A stretch of DNA of 14,016 bases from the NCBI GenBank assembly GCA_036274615.1, contig DASUFK010000392.1:1-14016 (forward strand), given 5' to 3'. A program made the position numbers and the translations under genes. The notes beneath the pieces were generated by a model. It was not told the origin of the DNA. It did no database searches and was given only the letters and a program-made list of their open reading frames with translations. Position 1 is the stretch's first letter; each line of letters begins with the position of its first letter. Below are positions 1 to 7,221 of the stretch, piece by piece. This DNA comes from FEN-1219 sp036274615 (GTDB taxonomy: Bacteria; Pseudomonadota; Gammaproteobacteria; Steroidobacterales; Rariloculaceae).

Positions 1-1122
1 CTTCGGGTTCGCGTCGAGAAACCGCTGCATCGCGGCGCGCGCTTCCTCGGACAGGGGCCATCCGAGGAATTCGTAGACGCGCTCGATGGTTTCGAGCGGC
101 GCGCGCTCGATCGACTCGTATGGAATGTCGAGGAACTGCTCGGCCGGCGCGCGATCGCGCACCGCGAGGAAGTCTTCGAGCGCGCGCGTCCAGCGATCGC
201 ACCAGTCGGCCGCGATCGCTTTCGCGTCGGCGGCGTCGCTGAACGCGCGCCGCAGCACGTACGCGTGGCTCGCCATCGACGCCATCACGCGCAGCGGGTC
301 GCGGTGCGTCTGCACGATCTTCGCTCCCGGATAGCGCCGAAGCAGCGCGCCGAGCCCGAACAGGTGGCCGGGCGCCTTGAGCACCCAGCGGTCGCCGGGC
401 CGCTGTGCTTGCAGATGCTGAAGAAGGTAGCGGTGGAATCCGTAGGAGAGGTCCTGCGAGTCGCGCTCGAACCAGTCCTCGTACGACGGCACGGCGTGCG
501 TCGTATGGAACTGGATGCTCATGAAGATCTGCGCCTGGATCGCGATGCACTCCTGCGGCAGATCGGCGTCGATCGGGTGGATCCGCATGAACTCCGGCGC
601 GAGCCGGTTCGCCCAGTCGAGCCGGCTTGCCGTGCGCGCCCGCACGGCCGCGGTCTCCGCCTCGCGCGCGCCGCGCGCGGCCGGGAACATCACTTCCCAC
701 GTGAGTGGTGCGCGGTTGCGCGGATCCTGCGTGACGAGCCCGTGCAGGTGCGTGGTGCCGGTGCGCGGCAGGCCCACGATGAATACCGGGTCGGCTACGC
801 GCTGCTGCTCGATCCGCGGATTGCGCGTGCGCTCGGCTTCGAGCAACAGCAGGTTCTCGAGCAGCGTGACCACGAGCTCGCGGGCGGTGATGCGGCCGAG
901 CGTCGTGAGCCGCGCCTCGTCGCGATAGGACGCGAGCAGCCGCTCGAGCGGCTCGTCGAAGCGCCACGGGCCGAACGCGCTCGTCCCGGCGCGCGCGCGT
1001 GCCGCGCGCAGCAAGTCTTCCGCGTCGAGCGACGGCGGGTTTGCGCCGAGCCGGCGCAAAGCACTGCCGCCTGCGTTCAGGACGCGTACCGCACCTGACA
1101 CGCAACGTTGCGAAAAGCTCAT
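1..1122 (-). CDS. Sulfotransferase family protein (partial, C-terminus cut by window edge)
   Basis: Leftward gene starting at the ATG at 1122-1120 and open for 374 codons to the window edge, so the C-terminus is missing. Residues 117-124 read GLPRTGTT, the 5'-phosphosulfate-binding loop of PAPS-dependent sulfotransferases, after a hydrophobic strand (PVFIV). THRDP at about 272-276, followed by a Ser (VMAS), fits the 3'-phosphate-binding region. The motif spacing and long N-terminal region suit the Sulfotransfer_3-type family. These enzymes move sulfate from PAPS to a hydroxyl or amine; the substrate cannot be read from the sequence. No signal peptide or membrane segment is evident. No convincing Shine-Dalgarno precedes the ATG. 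It diverges from apt across 70 bp. A role with the hopanoid genes to the right is only a guess. The family call is firm, the substrate unknown. Confidence 0.88.
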   Translation of the reverse strand, partial: MSFSQRCVSGAVRVLNAGGSALRRLGANPPSLDAEDLLRAARARAGTSAFGPWRFDEPLERLLASYRDEARLTTLGRITARELVVTLLENLLLLEAERTRNPRIEQQRVADPVFIVGLPRTGTTHLHGLVTQDPRNRAPLTWEVMFPAARGAREAETAAVRARTASRLDWANRLAPEFMRIHPIDADLPQECIAIQAQIFMSIQFHTTHAVPSYEDWFERDSQDLSYGFHRYLLQHLQAQRPGDRWVLKAPGHLFGLGALLRRYPGAKIVQTHRDPLRVMASMASHAYVLRRAFSDAADAKAIAADWCDRWTRALEDFLAVRDRAPAEQFLDIPYESIERAPLETIERVYEFLGWPLSEEARAAMQRFLDANPK

Positions 1123-1125
1123 GAG

Positions 1126-1152
1126 TTGAAGGTTGGGGAGGTTTGCTAGTAT
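1126..1152 (+). promoter_or_regulatory. Candidate promoter for apt
   Basis: An extended -10-like element, TGC followed by TAGTAT (1144-1152), lies in the 70-bp divergent gap about 40 bases before the apt start. A weak -35-like TTGAAG sits at 1126-1131 with a short 15-base spacer. The predicted transcription start near 1159 falls within a 12-bp palindrome (1154-1165). The match is only partial (4 of 6 in the -10), so this is a suggestion resting mainly on position and local AT content. Confidence 0.3.
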
Positions 1153-1192
1153 TTGCCGCGCGGCATTGTCGCTTAGGGAGCGCGGCCCAGCA

Positions 1193-1714
1193 ATGACTCT
1201 GCAAGAGATCAAAACGTTCATCAAAGACGTGCCGGATTTTCCGAAACCCGGCATCGTGTTCAAGGACATCACGCCATTGCTCGCGAGCCCGGGCGCGTTT
1301 CGCGCCGCCGTCGAGGCGCTCGCCGAGCGCGTTGCCGGCATGCGCGCCGACGGTCTGCTCGCGATCGAGTCGCGCGGCTTCATCTTCGGCGCGGCGCTCG
1401 CGCAAACCTTGGCGTTGCCGCTGCAGCTCGTGCGCAAGCGCGGCAAGCTGCCGCGCAAGTCCGTCAGCATGCGCTACGAGCTCGAGTACGGCTTCGACCA
1501 TCTCGAAGTGCACGAGGATGCGATCGCGGCCGGCGGCCGCTACCTCATCATCGACGACGTGATCGCCACGGGCGGCACGGCGGCGGCGGTGGCGCAGCTC
1601 GTGGTGGCGCAGCGTGCGACGGTGGCCGCCTGCGCGGTGCTCATCGAGCTTTCGTTTCTCGATGGCCGTTCGAAGCTCGGTGGCGTCCCCGTCGTCAGCC
1701 TCATCACCTACTGA
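1193..1714 (+). CDS. apt: Adenine phosphoribosyltransferase
   Basis: A 173-residue protein, the usual length for Apt. It makes AMP from adenine and PRPP in cytosolic purine salvage. Residues 118-130 (LIIDDVIATGGTA) are the canonical PRPP-binding motif of type I phosphoribosyltransferases. The N-terminal region (DFPKPGIVFKDITPLL, residues 15-30) and the flexible-loop segment RKRGKLPRKS (81-90) are typical of Apt. The ATG at 1193 is chosen because the conserved N-terminus begins there; AGGGAG at 1175-1180 is a possible, rather distant ribosome site. The frame stays open upstream to 1133, but that stretch has no Apt similarity. Apt would reclaim the adenine that HpnG may release from adenosylhopane, a possible reason for the proximity, although apt is not in the hopanoid operon. 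Its stop codon lies inside the inverted repeat at 1711-1802. Confidence 0.95.
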   Translation: MTLQEIKTFIKDVPDFPKPGIVFKDITPLLASPGAFRAAVEALAERVAGMRADGLLAIESRGFIFGAALAQTLALPLQLVRKRGKLPRKSVSMRYELEYGFDHLEVHEDAIAAGGRYLIIDDVIATGGTAAAVAQLVVAQRATVAACAVLIELSFLDGRSKLGGVPVVSLITY

Positions 1715-1802
1715 AAAATAGGGGCGTGTTACTTTTTTCGCCCACGGGCTCTCCAGACGAGGGAAGCCCGCTCTAAAAAAGTAACATGTCCCTATTTTTC
1801 AG
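1711..1802. repeat. 92-bp two-tier inverted repeat between convergent apt and ispA
   Basis: The left arm (1711-1738) and right arm (1775-1802) are 28 bases each and are reverse complements except at two positions (arm positions 14 and 16, both purine changes). Each arm begins ctgaaaaataggg and ends tgttactttttt. The 36-base centre holds a smaller stem, CGGGCT (1746-1751) with AGCCCG (1766-1771). Each outer arm carries the TGA stop of the adjoining gene (1712-1714 for apt; 1801-1799 for ispA), so the element exactly fills the gap between the two reading frames. The AT-rich arms contrast with the surrounding GC-rich sequence. This form resembles REP/MITE-like palindromes moved by trans-acting transposases (inference). 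No second copy or transposase is in the window. Confidence 0.85.
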
Positions 1803-2707
1803 TGCGAGCGGGTGAGGATGAAATCGGAGAGCCAGAGGAGCCCATGGGCGCGATCGCCCAAGCTGCGGAGAGCGTCGATGGCGCGACGCTGCGTCTCTTC
1901 GGCGCGGCGCCGCGCGCCTTCGATTCCCAGCGTCGACGGGTAAGTGGATTTGTCGTTCGCCGCGTCGCTGCCGGCGTTCTTGCCGAGCGTGGCCGTGTCT
2001 TGCTCCACTTCGAGGATGTCGTCGCGGATCTGAAACACGAGACCGATGTCGCGCGCGAAGACGTCGAGGCTCGCGCGCTGCGCGAGCGAGAAGTCGCCGA
2101 GCTCGCTCGGCATCATGATCGCGGCGCGGATCAGCGCGCCGGTCTTGCGGCGGTGGATGTCCTCGAGGGCCGCCTCGTCGATGCGCCGGCCCTCCGCCTC
2201 TAGGTCGAGCGCCTGACCGCCCACCATGCCGGCGGGACCCACCGCGCTCGCGAGCCACCGAATCACCTGCGTCTGTGCGCCGGGGCGCTCGCCGAGCGTG
2301 GGGTCGGTGCAGAGGATCTCGAACGCGAGCGCCTGGAGCGCATCTCCGGCGAGGATCGCGGTGGCCTCGTCGAACCGGCGGTGCGTGGTGGGACGGCCGC
2401 GCCGCAGGTCGTCGTCGTCCATCGCCGGCAAATCGTCGTGCACCAAAGAGTAAGCGTGCACGAGCTCGACAGCCGCGGCCATCGAGTCGATCGTGGAGGG
2501 CGGCACGCCGCAGAGCTCGCCGCTTGCGTACGCGAGTAACGGCCGCACGCGTTTGCCGCCGCCGAGCACGGAGTATTCCATCGCGTCGCGTAGTCGAGCG
2601 GGAACGGTGCCGTCGCTGCGGAGGATGTGGGCGAGGTGTCGGTCGATTCGGGCGCGGTACTCGTCCAGGCGCTGCGCAAATGCGTCCTTCGAGGCCCGTG
2701 CTATCAT
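1799..2707 (-). CDS. ispA: Farnesyl diphosphate synthase, IspA type
   Basis: A 302-residue polyprenyl synthase that adds IPP to DMAPP and then GPP to give farnesyl diphosphate, the substrate of the squalene synthase encoded divergently. Visible features: GGGKRVRP at about 49-56; the first Asp-rich motif DDLPAMD at 91-97 within YSLVHDDLPAMDDDDLRRG, nearly identical to E. coli IspA as I recall it; and the second motif at about 229-233, reading DDILE. The last Asp of the usual DDxxD is therefore Glu, although the two leading Asp residues are present. Length matches E. coli IspA (299). The ATG at 2707 is preferred: an AGGA precedes it by 10 bases and the protein then begins at the family N-terminus; the frame extends to 2794 but overlaps the neighbouring gene. 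Geranylgeranyl diphosphate synthase is the main alternative, but the residues before the first motif favour the farnesyl product. Confidence 0.92.
   Translation of the reverse strand: MIARASKDAFAQRLDEYRARIDRHLAHILRSDGTVPARLRDAMEYSVLGGGKRVRPLLAYASGELCGVPPSTIDSMAAAVELVHAYSLVHDDLPAMDDDDLRRGRPTTHRRFDEATAILAGDALQALAFEILCTDPTLGERPGAQTQVIRWLASAVGPAGMVGGQALDLEAEGRRIDEAALEDIHRRKTGALIRAAIMMPSELGDFSLAQRASLDVFARDIGLVFQIRDDILEVEQDTATLGKNAGSDAANDKSTYPSTLGIEGARRRAEETQRRAIDALRSLGDRAHGLLWLSDFILTRSH
2699..2707 (+). promoter_or_regulatory. Candidate extended -10 for the squalene synthase/hopanoid operon
   Basis: TGCTATCAT matches an extended -10 (TGn then TATCAT, 5 of 6 to TATAAT) in the rightward direction. 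It overlaps the reverse complement of the ispA start codon. Transcription would begin near 2714 and give a leader of about 40 bases before the GTG at 2754. No good -35 is present at 2679-2684. The divergent gap is only 46 bp, so any operon promoter must lie about here or inside ispA. Confidence 0.3.
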
Positions 2708-2753
2708 ACCGGGCCATCCTAACACCGAACCGGCGCGCACGGCGCAAGCATTC

Positions 2754-3857
2754 GTGGACACCGAATCGAGCCGAATCGACAGCGCCGCGGGCAACGATCT
2801 CGCTTACCAGGCTCACATTCTTCCTGGCGTGTCGCGCACGTTCGCGTTGACGATTCCGGTGTTGCCGCAGCGGCTCGCGCGCGTGATGACGAATGCGTAT
2901 CTCTTGTGCCGGCTCGCCGACACGATCGAGGACGACGTTGGGCTCGACAGCGTGCAGAAGTCGGTGTTCCACGCACGGTTCGTCGCGCTGGTCATGGGCA
3001 CCGAGCGCGCCGACGCGTTCGCCGCGGACCTCCTGCCGCTCTTGTCGGATCGCGTGCTGCCGGCGGAGCGCGACCTCGTGCGCAACACCCCGGCCGTGCT
3101 GCGCGTCACGCACGGCTTCTCCGCGGCGGAGCAGGCCGCGCTCACGCGCTGCGTCAGCATCATGTGCTCGGGCATGCCGGAGTTTCAGCGGGGCAAGAGC
3201 TTGCGCGGTCTCGCCAATCTTGGGGAGCTCGCGTCGTACTGCTACTACGTGGCCGGCGTCGTCGGCGAGATGTGCACCGAGCTATTCGTCCTGCACTGTC
3301 CGGAGCTCGTGAAGCACCGCGAAGCGATGCTCAAGCTCGCCGTGTCGTTCGGCCAGGGCCTGCAGATGACCAACATACTGAAGGACATCTGGGACGACCG
3401 GCAGGCGGGCGCATGCTGGCTGCCGCGTTCGGTGTTCGCCGGCGGCAACTTCGATCTCGCGCGCCTCGAGCAGCTGCACACCACGCCCACGTTCCGGGAG
3501 GGGCTCGACGAGCTCATCGGCATCGGCCACGCCCACCTGCGCAACGCGCTCGAGTACACCTGCCTGATCCCGAAGCGCGAGTCCGGCATTCGCAGGTTCT
3601 GCCTCTGGGCCATCGGTCTCGCCGTGCTCACGCTGCGCAAGATCCACCACCATCCCACGTTCCGCTCCGGCAACGAGGTGAAGGTCTCGCGCCGCACGGT
3701 CAAAGCCACGGTGTTCGCCACCAACCTCACATTGCTCTCCAATCGCGCGTTGCGCTTGATCTTCGACCGCGCGGCCCACGGCTTGCCGCTCGCGAACCGC
3801 GCGGAAGCCAGCGTCGCGGCATTCGCCGCTGCCGTGCCGCGCGCCGACGCCGGTTGA
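2754..3857 (+). CDS. sqs: Squalene synthase (squalene/phytoene synthase family)
   Basis: Predicted to couple two farnesyl diphosphates head-to-head, via presqualene diphosphate, to squalene. The 367-residue protein shows the first Asp-rich motif DTIED (56-60), YCYYVAG (162-168, where squalene synthases have the catalytic Tyr), the second motif DIWDD (211-215) within QGLQMTNILKD, and a hydrophobic segment FCLWAIGLAVLTL (282-294) that corresponds to the conserved C-terminal region of eukaryote-like squalene synthases. HpnC and HpnD are shorter (about 280 residues) and lack that last part, so a one-enzyme squalene synthase fits better. No C-terminal membrane anchor is seen. The GTG at 2754 is chosen because no ATG lies nearby and the family match starts soon after; upstream the frame only shadows ispA. 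No clear ribosome site. It is the first gene of the rightward run. Dehydrosqualene or phytoene synthase activity is the main alternative. Confidence 0.85.
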   Translation: MDTESSRIDSAAGNDLAYQAHILPGVSRTFALTIPVLPQRLARVMTNAYLLCRLADTIEDDVGLDSVQKSVFHARFVALVMGTERADAFAADLLPLLSDRVLPAERDLVRNTPAVLRVTHGFSAAEQAALTRCVSIMCSGMPEFQRGKSLRGLANLGELASYCYYVAGVVGEMCTELFVLHCPELVKHREAMLKLAVSFGQGLQMTNILKDIWDDRQAGACWLPRSVFAGGNFDLARLEQLHTTPTFREGLDELIGIGHAHLRNALEYTCLIPKRESGIRRFCLWAIGLAVLTLRKIHHHPTFRSGNEVKVSRRTVKATVFATNLTLLSNRALRLIFDRAAHGLPLANRAEASVAAFAAAVPRADAG

Positions 3858-3865
3858 CGCGCGCA

Positions 3866-4582
3866 GTGTCGTTCTCCGCCGGTCGCGCCGCCATCATCGT
3901 CGCGCTCTCGGTCGAGCAGGCGAGCTTGCGGCGCCTCGCGCTTGCCGGCGCCGGCGACGTCTCGATCACGCAGAGCGGGCCGGGTCCCGCGCGCGCCGCG
4001 GACAACGCCAGGGCCGCGCTCGCCGCGGGAGCGAACGCGCTGGTGTCATGGGGTCTCGCCGGCGGCGTCCACGCGCGGCTCGGCTCGGGAACCGTCGTGG
4101 TGCCGCGCCGCGTGCGCGGCGACGATGGAGCCGTGTATCCGACCCATCGCGCTTGGCGCTCGGGCGTGGCCGACTCCCTGCGCGGCGAGCTCGGCGTGGA
4201 CGACGGCGACTTGCTCACCGTCGCGGAGCCGCTCGCCACACCGGCGGCGAAGAGCGCCGCCGCAGCGCTCGGCGTGGTTGCCGTCGACATGGAATCCGCG
4301 GCCGTCGCCGCAGTGGCGGCGCGCGCCCGCGTGCCGTTCATCGCGCTGCGTGTCGTCGTGGACACGGCAGCGGATGTGCTCCCGCCGGCAGCGGTGGCGT
4401 GGGTGGACGCGCGCGGCGACCGCCGTTTCGGTGCGGCGTTCGCGGCCGCCGTCAAGCCGCTGCAATGGCGCGCGCTCTTCGTTCTCGCGAAACGCTATCG
4501 CGCCGCGAGCCGCGCGCTCGATCGTGCAGCCGCGCTCACGGCCGCGAGCCGCGTGCTGGCCGCGCCGGCGGCCGCGGGCTAG
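3866..4582 (+). CDS. hpnG: Hopanoid-associated phosphorylase HpnG
   Basis: A 238-residue member of the nucleoside phosphorylase family. HpnG is known to remove adenine from adenosylhopane, giving a ribosyl or phosphoribosyl hopane. Motifs seen: SWGLAGGVHARLGSGTVVVP (61-80), the Gly-rich substrate region; VAVDMESAAVA (138-148), the conserved DMES signature; and LRVVVDTAAD (161-170) near the purine-binding end. The start is uncertain. The GTG at 3866, 8 bp after the preceding stop, gives a normal N-terminus ending in a hydrophobic strand (AAIIVAL); a TTG at 3854 overlapping that stop is possible. There is no good Shine-Dalgarno for either, so translation may be coupled. The hopanoid call rests on the motifs plus direct linkage to hpnN, hpnA and hpnH; by itself it could be called an MTA/SAH-nucleosidase-like protein. 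Confidence 0.88.
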   Translation: MSFSAGRAAIIVALSVEQASLRRLALAGAGDVSITQSGPGPARAADNARAALAAGANALVSWGLAGGVHARLGSGTVVVPRRVRGDDGAVYPTHRAWRSGVADSLRGELGVDDGDLLTVAEPLATPAAKSAAAALGVVAVDMESAAVAAVAARARVPFIALRVVVDTAADVLPPAAVAWVDARGDRRFGAAFAAAVKPLQWRALFVLAKRYRAASRALDRAAALTAASRVLAAPAAAG

Positions 4583-4588
4583 ATCTCG

Positions 4589-7207
4589 ATGTCGGCGCTC
4601 GCGGATCGCTTCGGCTCGGCTCTTGCGCACTGGGTGACGGCCGTGCTGCGCCGGCCGAAGCTCGCCATCGTGGCGTCGCTGCTCGCGACCGGTCTCGCGG
4701 CGTACTACGCAGCCGGACACCTCGGCGTGAACACCGACACGGCCAACATGATCTCGCCCACGCTCGCGTGGCGGCGGGACTTCATCGAGTATCGCGACGC
4801 GTTTCCCGTTCGCGACCGCAATCTCCTGATCGTGGTGGACGCGCCGAGCGCGGCGCGCGCCGACGCCTTCTCCGCGGCGCTGCTCGCCGAACTGCGCAAG
4901 CGTCCCGATTTATACCATTCGATATTGCTGCAAGGCGAAGGCGAGTTCTTCGAGCGCAACGGCTTGCTGTACCTCCCGCTGCCCGAGCTCGAGCAGCTTG
5001 CGGACCGATTGGCTGCCGCTCAGCCGCTGCTCGGTCTCCTGCAAAGCCGCTTCGACGGCGCGGCCGTGCTCGACGTGGCCACGAGGACGCTCGAGCCGCG
5101 GCCCGCAAGCGCGCCCGCCGGAGGCGCGGACGCCGCCGGGCTCGAGCCGTTCTATTCCGCGCTCGCGAGCACTCTGGCGTCGGCGCGGGCCGGAGCGCCG
5201 CAGCCGCTCGCGTGGCGCAGCCTCCTCGGCGGCGCCGCGCCGGCCACGCGCAAGATCATCGTGCTGCAGCCCGAGCTCGACTACACGCGCATGCAGCCGG
5301 CGAGCGTGGCGCTCGCGGGCATTCGCGCGATCGCGGCAGAGCTCAATGCGCAGGAGCCCGAGCCGGTTACCGTGCGGCTCACGGGCACCGTGGCGATGGA
5401 GCACGAGGAGCTCCTGAGCGTGAGTCAGGGCGCCGCGCTCGGCGCGATCGCCACGATGGTGCTCGTGGCGATCGTGCTCTATGCGTCGCTGCGCTCGTGG
5501 CGCTTTCTCGTGATCTCGATCGTCACGCTGCTCTCCGGCCTATCGCTCACGGCCGCGTTCGCCGCGATAACGGTCGGGCACTTGAACCTGTTGTCGATCG
5601 CATTCGTGGTGCTCAACGTGGGTCTCGGCAGCGATTACGTGATCCACGTGCTGCTCCGCCACAAGGAGTTGCTGGCCGAAGGCCATTCGACCCACGACGC
5701 GCTGGTCGAAACGATGCGCGGCGTCGGCTCGTCGCTCGGGTTGTGCGCGGTGACGACCGCCGCGGGCTTCTACTCGTTCATCCCGACCACCTTCCGCGGC
5801 GTTTCTGAGCTCGGGCTGATCGCGGGCACCGGCGTGTTCTTCGGGCTGTTCGCGAGCGTGACGTTGTTGCCGGCGCTCGTGGCGCAGTTCGCGCCGAAGG
5901 GCGAGCGCGAGACGGCGAAGACGCTCATCGACCCCAAGATCTTCGTGCCGTTGCAGCGCCGGCCGCGCGTGGTGCTCGGAGTCACCGTCGTGGTCTTGGC
6001 CGCTTCGCTTGCCGCGCTGCCGTTCGTGACGTTCGACAGCAATCCGATCCACCTGCGCAATCCCCGCAGCGAGTCGGTGAGCACGCTGCTCGAGCTCGCG
6101 GCCGCGGGCGAGGCGCCGTTGCTCAACTTGGACGCGGTGGCGCCCGACGACGCCACCGCGCAGCGCTGGGCGGCCGAGCTCCGCAAGCTTCCGGAGGTGC
6201 GCGCTGTCGTCACCGTGGCGAGCCTCGTGCCGGGCGATCAAGCGGAGAAGGTGGGAGTGCTCGAGGACCTTGCGCTATTGCTCGGCCCGGAGTTCGGCGA
6301 TCTCGCGCCCGTTCGCGCGCCGGCCGACGCGATGCGGAGCGCGGTCGCGAGCCTGACGGCGAGCTCGGCCGCGTCCCCGGCCGCGGCCGGGCTGCACGCC
6401 GAGGCGGCCGCGCTCGACGCGGCGCTCGCCGGCGAGGGCGCGCCCGAGCGGCAACGGCGCCTCGAGGCGCTCGACGCGGCGCTGACTTCGGACTTGCCCG
6501 CGGAGCTCGGCCGGCTCGCCGCCGGACTGCACGCGGAGCCGTTCGATCGGAGCGCGCTGCCCGAGAATCTCGCGGAGCGCTGGCTCGCATCCCAAGGGCG
6601 CGAGCTCGTCGAGGTCATGCCCGCCGAGGACGTCAGCGACAACGCCGCGGCGCGCCGGTTCATCGGCGCGGTGCACGGCGTGGTGCCGAAGGCCACCGGG
6701 CTGCCCGTGGTCTACGAGGAAGCGTCGCGTACCGTCGTGAACGCGTTCGAGCTCGCGTTCCTCTACGCGTTGGCCATGGTCAGCGCCATCATCTTCGTGG
6801 TGCTGCGCGATCTCAAAGACGTGCTGCTCGTGATGGTGCCGATCGTGCTCGCCGCCGTGGTCACCATCGGCGCCACGGTGCTGATCTCCATGCCGCTCAA
6901 CTACGCGAACATCATCGCGTTGCCGCTGCTCGTGGGCATGGGCGTGGACAACGGCATCCACGTGGTGCACCGGATGCGCACCGACAGCGTCGCGCAACTG
7001 TTCGACACGAGCACGATGCGCGCGGTGCTCGCGAGCGGCCTCACCACCGTCGCGAGCTTCGGCAATCTCGCGTTCTCGTCGCACGTGGGCACCGCGAGCA
7101 TGGGAATCCTGCTCGCGCTCGGGCTCGCGGTCAGCATGGCCGCGACGTTGATCGTGCTGCCGGCGTGGCTCAACAGGCGCGCGCGCGCCGCGCGGCCGGC
7201 TCACTGA
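4589..7207 (+). CDS. hpnN: Hopanoid transporter HpnN (RND/MMPL superfamily)
   Basis: An 872-residue inner-membrane protein of the length usual for HpnN, which moves hopanoids from the inner to the outer membrane. The layout is the duplicated RND plan: TM1 at about 24-43, a large periplasmic domain to about 280, a membrane bundle at about 282-435 with GLGSDYVIHV (Asp349), then TM7 at about 460-480, a second periplasmic domain to about 718 and a second bundle at about 720-862 with GMGVDNGIHV (Asp787). These two in-membrane Asp residues are the likely proton-relay sites. The second periplasmic domain is Ala-rich and probably helical (about 580-650). The C-terminus is basic (RRARAAR) and cytosolic. 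The ATG at 4589 follows hpnG by 6 bp with only a weak ribosome site, which suggests coupling. A generic MMPL exporter is the alternative, but length and neighbours favour HpnN. Confidence 0.93.
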   Translation: MSALADRFGSALAHWVTAVLRRPKLAIVASLLATGLAAYYAAGHLGVNTDTANMISPTLAWRRDFIEYRDAFPVRDRNLLIVVDAPSAARADAFSAALLAELRKRPDLYHSILLQGEGEFFERNGLLYLPLPELEQLADRLAAAQPLLGLLQSRFDGAAVLDVATRTLEPRPASAPAGGADAAGLEPFYSALASTLASARAGAPQPLAWRSLLGGAAPATRKIIVLQPELDYTRMQPASVALAGIRAIAAELNAQEPEPVTVRLTGTVAMEHEELLSVSQGAALGAIATMVLVAIVLYASLRSWRFLVISIVTLLSGLSLTAAFAAITVGHLNLLSIAFVVLNVGLGSDYVIHVLLRHKELLAEGHSTHDALVETMRGVGSSLGLCAVTTAAGFYSFIPTTFRGVSELGLIAGTGVFFGLFASVTLLPALVAQFAPKGERETAKTLIDPKIFVPLQRRPRVVLGVTVVVLAASLAALPFVTFDSNPIHLRNPRSESVSTLLELAAAGEAPLLNLDAVAPDDATAQRWAAELRKLPEVRAVVTVASLVPGDQAEKVGVLEDLALLLGPEFGDLAPVRAPADAMRSAVASLTASSAASPAAAGLHAEAAALDAALAGEGAPERQRRLEALDAALTSDLPAELGRLAAGLHAEPFDRSALPENLAERWLASQGRELVEVMPAEDVSDNAAARRFIGAVHGVVPKATGLPVVYEEASRTVVNAFELAFLYALAMVSAIIFVVLRDLKDVLLVMVPIVLAAVVTIGATVLISMPLNYANIIALPLLVGMGVDNGIHVVHRMRTDSVAQLFDTSTMRAVLASGLTTVASFGNLAFSSHVGTASMGILLALGLAVSMAATLIVLPAWLNRRARAARPAH

Positions 7208-7221
7208 TCGATGCCGCGGCG

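Noticed and set aside
265..1098. A 277-codon plus-strand open frame at the left end
   Set aside because: It is the antisense of the sulfotransferase, whose minus-strand frame shows the GLPRTGTT and THRDP motifs.
1154..1165. Perfect 12-bp palindrome TGCCGCGCGGCA before apt as an operator
   Set aside because: Short GC palindromes are expected several times by chance in a window of this length and composition. Its position near the predicted transcription start is suggestive only.
1711..1802. Reading the inverted repeat as a classical intrinsic terminator
   Set aside because: The GC-rich inner stem is followed by A-runs, not U-runs, in both directions, and no T-run follows the outer stem. It may still hinder transcription, but it is not a standard terminator.
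2906..3865. Upstream in-frame extension of HpnG into the squalene synthase gene
   Set aside because: The extension is Arg/Ala-rich shadow sequence of the squalene synthase; HpnG similarity begins just after 3866.
4048..5808. A 586-codon plus-strand frame across hpnG and hpnN
   Set aside because: Extremely Arg-rich, out of frame with two well-supported genes, and without family motifs.
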